A DNA stretch of 64,000 nt from Margaritispora aquatica (Eukaryota; Ascomycota; Leotiomycetes; Helotiales; Discinellaceae): positions 372,001 through 436,000 of the forward strand of contig VJWN01000011.1 in assembly GCA_007644065.1 (NCBI GenBank), in the 5' to 3' direction. The number at the start of each line of letters is the position of its first letter. The first letter of the stretch is position 1. Under the pieces are notes generated by a model that did not search any database, was not told where the DNA came from, and saw only the letters and a program-made list of their open reading frames with translations. The translations under genes and the position numbers were made by a program. Below, in pieces: positions 12,971 to 22,813 of this stretch.

Positions 12971-13976
12971 ACATGATTTGTGAAGATTAGTTGTACTTTT
13001 GTTACTGTATCATAGATCTCATTCTCTTTTCCTGGGCACTATTGAGATCTGCGGATGGAGTTTAGGGATCGGCCGGAGGGTTTGCTGAATGGTTACTTCA
13101 GACATGGCGTTAATGGGTCATGAATGGGACGGATAGCATGATACCTTTGCGACAATGATACATGTATGACTATTATCTCGTTAATGTGCACGTATAGATT
13201 GTAGGATTACGTTACAACTCATGTGGACGAATAGGGTGACTAACCATGTGACTACCAGGTCAAGGTAGCTTCACCAGGTAAAGTGCCTACCTAGGTAGAT
13301 ACTAGCTGACGTCCAAATAGCTAGACAAACCAAACTTGCAAATTTATACAATACAATTCCTCCGTCTAGAAAGTCAAGATGCCAGCAAAGACATCGAGAA
13401 AAAGATAACTCCATGCATGTCAACCTCAATTGCCGCGCCAGCCCCCCTGTTCCTACGCAGCTTCTCTGAGTGGTGGAAAATCTAAAGCCGCAAAGGCGCA
13501 CCTCGCACGCAGCACCGCGAGATGATCTTGCGGGCGTGCTTTCTACTGCCTCTGGGGATAGGATGGGATGGGATGGGATGCCTGCATGGCGGACAAAAAT
13601 CCATTATTCATGACCCCGCCATGCTCGATGCTTGATTGCCCAGAGGTTCTGGCTGAGGCTTGGAGGGGTTGAGTGAAGGTGGGGTTAATTATGCTGTGTT
13701 CTGTGTCGTGCAATTCCGATTGAGACGAAATGCCACGGAGAGAAGGGAGAGGGGAGGGAAGAGCGCGTGTCATATAAGAAGCTTGTCGTCCTGTCCGTTT
13801 TTCATCTGCTTTCTCTTTTCACTCTTGATACCTGTTTCCTGCCTGCTCAGTGTGCTTCGCTGAACTTTCATCCTGTGTTGTGTTTCGAGACAATTGAGGA
13901 TTTTTTTACCCCTCTAATACAGATTACCCCTCCATCAACCATCACCACCTCGACCACTCGTGTCAAATCAGTCAAG
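12971..13976. other. Intergenic region with the alcohol dehydrogenase promoter
   Basis: 3' flank of NTO1 followed by the promoter and leader of the dehydrogenase gene. A short GGGAT-type run (about 13556-13580) and a pyrimidine-rich leader (about 13785-13860) are visible, the latter common upstream of well-expressed fungal genes. No gene seen. Confidence 0.6.
13769..13778 (+). promoter_or_regulatory. TATA-like element upstream of alcohol dehydrogenase
   Basis: A CATATAAGAA element about 200 bases before ATG 13977, followed by a CT-rich tract. The position fits a fungal core promoter, but the sequence alone does not prove use. Confidence 0.4.
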
Positions 13977-15292
13977 ATGGTCTACCCAGATACCTTCCAG
14001 GGCTTCCAGATCGAAGACCCAAAGTTCTACACTGAGTTCAAGCTCAATGATATGCAGCCAAAGCCATTCGGTGACTTCGATGTTGATATCAAGATTTTGG
14101 CTTGTGGTGTTTGCGCGAGTGACTTGCACACTTTGAGTGGAGGGTGGGGAGAGCAGCATTTCCCATTGTGCTGTGGTCATGGTAGGTTCTTTCGTTTCTT
14201 CACGTCTACCTCAATTTGAGTTTCATCTTTGTTTGGCGGGTTTGCTTTCTACATCTGTTGCGTTTGGTTCAATGGACAAGAGCTAATAAAGTGACGTGCT
14301 ACAGAAATCGTCGGCACAGCCCTGAGAGTCGGACCAAAGGTCACTTTGATCAAGGTCGGAGAGAGAGTCGGTGTTGGTGCGCAGAGCTACTCATGCTTGG
14401 ACTGCCGTCAGTGCAAGGCGGATAACGAGACATACTGCCGCAAGCAATTGGATACCTATGGTGCTATGTGGCCCGAGACTGGAATTGTTTCCCAAGGAGG
14501 ATACTCTTCCCATGTCCGCACTCACGAGCACTGGTAAGACAATCTTTCATTCTCGCTTCTGCGCCTCCTCATTCCAAATACTAGTAGCACATCAATACCA
14601 CAAAAAGAGAGCGAAAAAGCTAACAAGAACCTCCAATAAACAGGGTTTTCCCCATCCCTGATGGCCTCGCCTCCGAAAAGGCAGCTCCTATGCTCTGCGC
14701 CGGCTTAACCGCTTACAGCCCGCTTGTCCGCAACGGATGCGGACCCGGCAAGAAAGTCGGTATCGTTGGCATGGGTGGAATCGGACACTTTGGACTCATG
14801 TTCGCCAAGGCACTCGGTGCTGAAGTTTGGGCTATTTCGCGCTCGCATGCCAAGGAGGCCGACGCTCTCAAGATGGGCGCCGATGGCTTCATTGCGACTG
14901 CCGACAAGGACTGGAACGAGCCACACATCATGACCTTCGACTTGATCGTCAACACGGCGAGTAGCTCCGATGGCTTCGATTTGGACAAGTACTTGAGCTT
15001 GTTGGATGTCCATGGACGATGGGTCAGCGTTGGTCTGCCAGAGGGAGGTGGTGTCGAGGTCAAGACGCAGAGTTTCTTGAAGAATGGATGCTTGATTGGC
15101 GCAAGTCACTTGGGCAGCAGGAAGGAGGTCTTGGCTATGCTTAAGTTGGCGGTGGAGAAGAATGTTGAGAGTTGGGTCGAGACGATCCCGATCTCTGCGG
15201 AGGGTTTGAAGACGGCGTTGACGAGGCTGCATAACAACGATGTGAGGTATCGGTTTACCATGGTGGATTACGATAAGTGCTTCCCTGCATAG
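13977..15292 (+). CDS. Zinc-dependent NADP(H) alcohol dehydrogenase (ADH6/cinnamyl-alcohol type)
   Basis: Role: medium-chain dehydrogenase/reductase interconverting alcohols and aldehydes, probably NADP-dependent like yeast Adh6/Adh7; the substrate is unknown. Exons 13977-14181, 14305-14533 and 14644-15292 give 360 residues, the usual family length. Seen: catalytic zinc region CGVCASDLHTLSGGW, GHE split by intron 1 (CHG/HEIVG), structural zinc cysteines CLDCRQCKADNETYC, and a Rossmann nucleotide-binding motif GMGGIGHFGLMFAKALGAEV. After this motif the sequence reads AISRSHAKE, with Ser and Arg where NADP-specific enzymes avoid the acidic residue; this supports NADP preference (inference). No signal peptide is present, so it is cytosolic. 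Introns are 123 and 110 nt, longer than most in the window. Confidence 0.94.
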
Positions 15293-15976
15293 AGAGGGGT
15301 TGCGTTGTAAATTGAAGTATCGAGTGGCGGGGTGTATATGAGTGAATGGTATGGAAATTGTTTATAGTGAGGCCAAAATCGATATTTCAATCTTGTATCA
15401 ATGCTCACACGATTCAAATAATGGAATTGTACCGAAATCGGTCCCGATTCTACCTATACTGAACATGAAAAGCTACATTCGTCCCTTTTTATATTCGGAA
15501 ATGTGTCTTATGATTGATTTACAACAGTATCAGTTAGTTTCTTAAGCATAATTTCTCAGACAATCAGCCCACTTCAGTTGTGGAGATGAATCGACCTTCT
15601 CTAACCACGAACTCAACAACCTGACTTCCTAACCAAAAAATATGGAGTCGACTGAGAGCATGCAACACTGGATCTTCAGACAAACCAAAATAAATCGGAG
15701 CTTATCGAACATGTCGTCATTTTTGATTCGGCTTCGGGTATACTTAATGATATTTTGTAGCCAATTTTGATGGGATATTCGCTTCATGCGTCGAGGCTTT
15801 CAAACTTCATTACTGTTGAAAACGGAGATAGAGCTGGATAGAATACCAGGAAAACTTTTTGAAATATGTTTACGTATCATACAGACCATTAAATAAGATG
15901 TGTTTAGATATTATACACATTGAGAAAGTATACAAAAAGAAAGTTTTGGAAAATTTTCCCTTGAATATTTGGAGCT

Positions 15977-16016
15977 TCTATATCGGCTGGATTTTTGGCG
16001 CTTCCGAAGACGAATC
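15977..16016 (+). repeat. Dispersed degenerate repeat, copy 1
   Basis: Forty bases match 22009-22048 with about seven differences, several of them C/T or G/A. In the same frame the two copies translate to FYIGWIFGASEDES here and FYIG-stop-TFGFDEDES there, so they may be remnants of related coding DNA. Confidence 0.4.
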
Positions 16017-17854
16017 TTCTCATTTTATCAGCCTTGATGAGAAAAATACCTCATCAAGCGAGCAAGTCACTTTTCAATAAAGGGTGATAAGTTATAATGA
16101 CAAATTCCTTTTGATTCCAATTTGGATCTAGAAAAATCTTCAGCTTCGACCATGAAAGGAGGCCAAAATCAAGCTTTGTGCGGCCTCAGCTTCAACCCGA
16201 TGACTCGAGGGCGATCAACCTAATGCATGAATGTCAAGCCGCCGAACTTTGGGAAGAACAAAAACAAGCCGTCTATTCTGGGAAGTTCATGAGGTTGATA
16301 GGTAAGGGCAAGATGGAAAAGCTTGGACAAAATTATTCCGTCCGAACTATTTTGTCTGATACTTACTGTGTTGCAAACCCCTGTATAATGTTGATGTCTT
16401 GAAACAAACCACGTAAACATTCTAGCGAGCCAACCCAATGGTATCAGATCCACTCCTCGAGTATGAAACATATCGCACAAACAAACGCCAGAAGCAAGCC
16501 TGAGCATCCCATACTCAAGAACAGGTGAATTTGCAATTGTGTTTGGTACGTCTTGTAGTTGGGCTCGGATGAGCCACAGCACTTACGATTCCAAGTCAAC
16601 GCTTGCCATCTCACAACACTCAGAGCACAGATTGTGGGGTCTCCAGAGAGGCCGAAGCAATGATAAAACCAGCAGAAGGTTCAGAAGGATGTGGCTGAAT
16701 TTGAGTTATAAAATCTGTTGCGTGGATGATCGAATATGAACCTTCATAGTGGCCATGATACATTACTTAGCCCCTTGACCCGGCTTGAAGACAGATGACA
16801 AGGTAATGCTTTTGACCAGTCCAAGACCCTGAAAACCATCTCAACTCACAGGATTTTGACAAGAACCATCGTCCTATAGTATGATTCTATAACCAAGCTT
16901 GCACTTTCTATTCATCTGATCTGATGTGGTGATATGTTAAGGTAGAACCAGTACTTTGTACCCAGGTGAGACTAGGGGCGTCGATCCGCCACAACGCGCC
17001 ACACCACCCTATGAAAATGTTTCCGAGGCAAAGACATCCATCCAACCACGTTTCCAGCTGGTCAAGCTGTCCAGCACAATCCACCTCACCCCACTGCACC
17101 AGAGGTTTCAAACACGCCAGGAGATACTTTATCTAAAGGTACCAGATCGCGTCTATCTCGTTCATCGTGCCACAATAAGGGGTCCGCATCTCTAGATCAG
17201 TCGACTAGAGCTCTTGGAATTCGGCTTTTGATGAACAAGGGGAAGCTCAATGCTTTGACGTGGGTCAGGAACAAACCACCACCTCCGATTACGTTGGAAG
17301 GAAATACCAAAATAGGGAAGGCTGGATCACGGCAGCTATATCCCGCCATATTTTTAACTGCCTGGTCGTTTCGATTTGGGCCCTTTGAGCTGTGTTGAAG
17401 CGTGGCACTGGTTAGAAGAGGTCCTCGCTTGAAAGGAAAAAGTCCCCCTTGTGGTCTAGTGAAGCATTCCTCAACTTGGCTGTGATGACTCTCTTTGGCC
17501 GCAAACCCCTACTCGAGGAACATCACTCGAATGGGATGAAAGATTCCAATCATGAGCTTGAAGATTTGCTTGGGCCACATGGCACTGAGCACCAGGTTGA
17601 AGCCTCTGCCGAAGATGCGAGCTTGGGGCTGTTCCAAGGAACGGAACGTGAGAGCTTCGATCATATAAGTACCGAGGAGCACACCTCCAAAGAAAGGCTC
17701 TTTCAGTCATCGCATCAAGGTCGTCGCGTTCCTTTCATTCATTCGGCTGGTCGAGATATTTCTGGCGTTACTATTGTGAGTTGAAATACCCCATTCACTT
17801 TTCGACATTCATTTCTCGCTTCCTTTGTTTAGCATTGTGATGGTCAGCTCCACT

Positions 17855-17884
17855 TATTGTTCACAATGAATACAGTGAACAATA
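17855..17884. promoter_or_regulatory. Inverted repeat in the GH55 promoter
   Basis: Perfect 10-base arms TATTGTTCAC and GTGAACAATA separated by 10 bases, centred about 245 bases upstream of the GH55 start codon. The form fits a site for a dimeric regulator; the GTGAACAA half-site is loosely forkhead-like. Function is inferred only from position and symmetry. Confidence 0.4.
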
Positions 17885-18113
17885 GGCAGTCAAGCCATTG
17901 TTATTATTTTTCACATATAAGAAACTTCAAGGGGACTTCTTGACAATTTTTTGTTCCCTCAATCGCCAAACCTCAAGACTGCATTTCGCATTTCGCATTT
18001 CGCAATTCGATTTCCGCAACCGCAAAACTTCCGCAAGCACAAAACGCTAACAATTCTTCAAGTCAAAACAACACTCCTTCAAATCATCTTCAAGCGGCTG
18101 GTCCTACTTAACG

Positions 18114-20598
18114 ATGGCGCTCTTTTCAATTCTTTTCATGTTTCTGGCCGTCCATCTCCTTGTCGTTCTCGGCGTCCCAACTCCTATTCCTGTTCCCGCG
18201 ACAGACGCAGCAACTACTTCTAGCTACTGGCTCGCCAGCATTGCCCGTCAAGGCACTGTTGCGTATGGCGCTTCTGGTTTCCAGGTCTTTCGTAATGTTC
18301 GCGATTTCGGCGCAAAGGGCGATGGCGTTACCGATGACACCGACGCATTGAATGCGGCTATTTCTGCTGGCTCACGTTGCGGCAAAGGCTGCGATTCTAC
18401 CACTGTTTCGCCTGCTCTGGTTTATTTCCCTCCTGGTACTTACATGGTCTCCAAGCCTTTGGTTCAGCTGTACTACACCCAGTTCGTTGGCGATGCCATT
18501 ACATTGCCAACCATCAAGGCCACAGCTGGATTCGTTGGCATGGCTTTGATTGATGCAGATCCGTATGCTGATGGGGGCTTCAACTTCTATACCAATCAGG
18601 TAATGTGCTCCACTGTGCTAGTCTAGCATACATACTGACTTTTCTAGAATAACTTCTTCCGTCAAGTGCGAAACTTCATTATTGATCTTACAGCAATGCC
18701 TGTTGGAGTCGGTGCGGGTATCCATTGGCAAGTAGCTCAAGCTACTAGTCTCCAAAACATCGTTTTCAATATGAGAACTGATGGGGGGGCAGAAAACAAG
18801 CAACTGGTATGAAACTCCCATCTTTCTGAACTTCACATGACATGAGCTAATGGAAACTGTAGGGCATTTTCATGGACAATGGATCAGGAGGGCTCATGAC
18901 TGATCTGACGTTCAACGGAGGTAAGATATCCCCCAAAATAAAATTTGAAACTGTGCTAATACCTAAGTAGGTTTTGTTGGAGCATTCCTCGGTTCTCAAC
19001 AATTCACGACTCGCAACCTGACATTCAACAACTGCCAGACCGCAGTGTTCATGAACTGGAACTGGGTATGGACTCTCTCGGGTCTCAGCATCAACAACTG
19101 TGGTATCGGTATCGACATGGCCAATGGAGGAACTCAATCTCAAACCGTTGGCTCTGTCCTTCTGCTTGATTCCACGATTTCGAACACTCCAATTGGTGTA
19201 TCCACTGCCTTCTCAACAACCGAAGGTGCAACAAATGGAACTCTCATCATCGACAACGTCGACTTCACAAACAACTGCCCAGCTGCGGTGTCTTCCTCTA
19301 CAGACAAGAGCGTCGTCCTTCCTGGTAATACTAAGATTGCCTCCTACATTCAAGGTCGTGGATATAGTGGGCCTAACTCTGGTACTATTGGGTCGGGGCT
19401 CCATGCCACAGCTACTAAATCCTCAAATCTTTTGAATGCTGCAGGCAATGTCTTTACTCGATCCAAGCCACAGTACGAAGGAGTTCCCGTCTCTTCCTTC
19501 AAGAGCGTCAAGTCTGCTGGTGCCAAGGGTGATGGAGTTACCGACGACACAGCTGCAATCCAAGCTCTCTTCAACTCCGTCGGTGCTTCTGATATTGTGT
19601 ACTTTGACCATGGTGCCTACGTCATTACCAGCACTGTCAAGGTTCCTAAGAACATCAAGATCACTGGTGAGATGTGGCCTCTCATCATGGCTGGAGGAAC
19701 TGCATTCAAAGACCAGGCAAATCCAGTGGCAGTCTTCCAGGTTGGCCAGCCTGGCGACACCGGCTCAGTGGAGATGTCTGATCTGATCTTCGAGACCTTG
19801 GGACCTCAACCAGGTGCCATTCTCATGGAGTGGAACGTTGCAGAGACATCTCAAGGTTCAGCTGGTTTGTGGGACGTCCATTTCCGCATCGGTGGCTCAG
19901 CTGGCACACAATTACAATCCGACAAATGCGCCAAGAACCCAAACGTGACTGCCGCCGCCAATCCTGAGTGTGAGGGTGCTTTTCTCCTGATGCATATCAC
20001 TTCCAAGGCCACTGCATATGTTGAGAACGTTTGGTTCTGGGTTGCAGATCACGAGCTTGATCTTGGCGATCACAATCAGATCAACATCTACAACGGCCGC
20101 GGTGTTCTCATCAGCTCCGAACAGGGACCTGTCTGGATGTACGGAACTTCGTCCGAGCACAGCGTTCTATACAACTACCAAATCGCCAACGCATCCAACA
20201 TCTACATGTCGCTCATCCAAACCGAGACGCCTTATTTCCAAAGCAACCCCGATGCCTCCACGCCATTCACCACTAATGCGAAGTTCTCGGACCCCTCATT
20301 TACAGGCACCTCAGCAGTGAATAAGGCATGGGGACTGCGTGTCGTCGACTCCAAGGATGTCTTCGTCTACGGCGCAGGCTTGTACTCGTTCTTCGACAAC
20401 TACTCGCAGGAATGCCTCGCCACGGCAACTTGCCAGGACAACATGCTCAGCATCGAGAACTCCAGCCCCGTGTACATGTACGGCCTGTCGACCAAGGCGG
20501 CCAAGAACATGGTCACGGTCAACGGTGCGAGCGCAGCCTTGGATAGCGACAATAGGAATAATTTCTGCGCGACCATTGCATTGTTTGAGCAGATTTAA
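18114..20598 (+). CDS. Secreted GH55 exo-beta-1,3-glucanase
   Basis: Role: glycoside hydrolase family 55 enzymes release glucose from beta-1,3-glucan (laminarin, fungal cell wall). Exons 18114-18599, 18648-18806, 18863-18920 and 18971-20598 join to 776 residues, typical of the family. Residues 1 to about 20 form a hydrophobic signal peptide. The protein has the two tandem right-handed beta-helix halves of GH55, each opened by the same motif: FGAKGDGVTDDTDAL at about 65 and AGAKGDGVTDDTAAI at about 416. Further family blocks include MNWNWVWTLSGLSINNCGIG and NVWFWVADHELD. All three introns are small (48, 56 and 50 nt) and lie in the N-terminal half. The gene is alone between gene-poor flanks. 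Likely extracellular, in wall remodelling or saprotrophic/mycoparasitic feeding (inference). Confidence 0.94.
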
Positions 20599-21244
20599 TT
20601 GGTGAAGATGGAGAAGGCGTGTTATTAGGGAGTAAATAGCTTAGCTTGGGTCTGAAATGAAGACCGGCTGCTTGGGTGAGAAGTTTGATCGGAGAGGTCT
20701 GTTTTTTTGAGATACCCGGGTTATCGTTGTACATACATACTCTTATGGGTGGCATTCATTGGGTGGCGTTTGGTTGGGCAAACGAGGCTTGATGTCCGGT
20801 ATGGCAGTCTTGGGGTATGCAATACAATACCTTGAACATGGTTCTACTTTTCTTCGTCGTGACTTGATTCCAGGTTTGGTTTTGTGACTAAGTGTATATT
20901 TCCTGAGACCTTGATATATAGAGCTGGGCAGAATATCAGAATAAAGCTTTAGCATGTGCTTCGATATTATACACCTGACTTACACATGCGTGAACATTAA
21001 ATCTCTTGCTTAATAAAACCCATGATATCGAAGTAACTAGTCTAAACAGTTCTTATATCAACCCCTGAGGTCATGAACATATCTGATATCGATAGTCTCG
21101 CTCGATCATGAAAAACCAACCTTTCATAAAACAACAACGCGCTGAACCCTCATCAACGGAAGCGAGAACCGTTAATATCCACCGAGCGTAGACCGAAAAC
21201 TTTCAACCCTCTGTTTCCACCTCCTCATAATCATCCGGATCATT

Positions 21245-21932
21245 TCACAGGCCTGTATCATTCTCTTTTGGACCGGTAACAAAAGGTTCGTCTTGGGGTA
21301 TGGATTGAGTAGAACCCGATGCTCCTGATGATTCGCCAACACCGATCTGAATAACCTCCTCTTCTCGAGACAACGTAACCGGTCCTGCATTGATCTCGGT
21401 TCTGAAAATTACTTTTCTTTTGAAAAGATCACATTTAGCCACCATTTTGATCTTGTTAGGTGATGATTCTGGCTGAGGAAAACTAGTGTAGCACCTTTGA
21501 CGGATCCTGTGGGAAGTGCAGCTTGTTGCCTTAGTTTCTCCTTGTCGTAGTCAATCCGATCCACCTCATCCCTCTTTTGTATCAGAACTTTGAGGTAGAC
21601 CTCGCACTGTAATGCGCATGATTTATGGTGTTGGACCCATTTGTTGTGTGCAGATAGTTGCTCGCGCATCTCACCGATCTCGAACTTGAGCTTCGTCAAG
21701 TACTCCTGGACACCATGATCAGCCATCCCCATCGCATATTTGAGTTAGTTATTGTAATCCAAAAGTTGAGTCGATAAGTTGTAATCTTCTGGACCGTTTT
21801 CAGGAATCTCCAGGACCGATGTCTTAGGAGTGGGTTCTTGTTGTGGAAGGGGCTGGTTTTCGTTTAGGACCTTTCTCTGCAGCTGCCTTGGTATCAGCTG
21901 GAAGAAGATCGTGATCCCAAATTTGCATAGCC
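21245..21932 (-). pseudogene. Coiled-coil protein relic with stop and frameshifts
   Basis: Reading the minus strand, protein-like segments follow in order but in shifting frames. First is a proline-rich part (KAMQIWDHDLLPADTKAAAE), then QEPTPKTSVLEIPENGPEDY, which ends in LLDYNN and a TAA. In the same frame after that TAA comes a charged, coiled-coil-like stretch (VQEYLTKLKFEIGEMREQLS... KRDEVDRIDYDKEKLRQQAA). A further frame change leads to PQPESSPNKIKMVAKCDLFK and a run to the TGA at 21245. At least one in-frame stop (CAA to TAA would fit a C-to-T change) and two frame changes are needed to read it through. I do not recognise the family. It may instead be several unrelated chance frames. 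Confidence 0.4.
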
Positions 21933-22008
21933 TTCGATTGGTTATTTGACAAGACCGTTAGCCAGTTATTTCAATCTTGGAGAATCAATACTTATGAGAC
22001 TTGACCTT

Positions 22009-22048
22009 TCTACATCGGCTAGACTTTTGGCTTTGACGAAGACGAATC
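22009..22048 (+). repeat. Dispersed degenerate repeat, copy 2
   Basis: Partner of 15977-16016, about 82 percent identical by eye. The TGG codon of copy 1 is TAG here. Confidence 0.4.
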
Positions 22049-22813
22049 CGGGCTGCCTCATACACACGGCGCCACAATTCGACTTGCAGCGAGCTGAATG
22101 CTATGCAACGCAGCTTTCGCATTCATGCCCCTACTAGTGTTGCTTGGTTGTGCTTCCTGACTGCGAAACATTTTTGACGGTCGAGCAATAGAATCCTAAA
22201 TACGTGTAAATGCATGTCCTCTTTAACAATTGCTGTTTCGCTTAACGCATACCCATTGCGCTTCAAACAACCGACTGCACTACTGACATTCCTACAGATA
22301 ATTTTAACGCTCTTCACTTTGGAAATCTAACACTTATAAATTAATATCGTACGAAATCCTTTCGTTCAACTCGTCTGTCGTTTCTGGAAGACTGCCGTAT
22401 CTCATGTGCCAAATCACATGACCTGCCGCCGAGACGGGGAGGCCTGTCAGCACAAGGGTAAACGTTCTGGAAAATTGCACATTCTACTAATCTTGTGCAA
22501 GCTAGGAACTCTGTGTTCGGATTTCTTTGTGTTGTGCATCCTTACATTCGAGACGAAAAGCTGTGAGAGATGACATTCATCCAACCCCTGTGAAGTGAGA
22601 TTGAGCGTGTGCCGTGCCTCATCAGCCTTTTCCACAGGTTTGCATTCATCACCATCACGCTTTTGTTAGAACAAGTGCCTCATTACAGATTGTTATACAA
22701 GTTGTATGTTTACGGGACTTTTCTCTCTATATGCGTATTGAGCTTCCTAAGGAGATCCCTTGGTTAACCTGCACAAAGCCACAAACTTACAGTGCAGAAT
22801 ACCCTGCAAAATA

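Larger units (their letters stand above)
15293..18113. other. 2.8-kb gene-poor interval upstream of GH55 glucanase
   Basis: No intact gene. The first part (about 15350-16100) is AT-rich. A 40-base segment at 15977-16016 resembles one at 22009-22048. A protein-like open stretch without ATG lies around 16178-16390 and is unassigned. From about 17.4 kb the sequence should be promoter and leader of the GH55 gene, including a TATA-like ACATATAAGA near 17915 and an inverted repeat at 17855-17884. Confidence 0.55.
20599..22813. other. 2.2-kb interval with a broken coding relic
   Basis: 3' flank of the GH55 gene, then a frameshifted minus-strand coding relic (21245-21932), a 40-base dispersed repeat (22009-22048), and the promoter and leader of the CorA-like gene. 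No intact gene seen. Confidence 0.55.

Noticed and set aside
17449..17784. 111-codon plus-strand frame upstream of the GH55 gene
   Set aside because: Not started by ATG, no domain, and it overlaps the expected promoter region.
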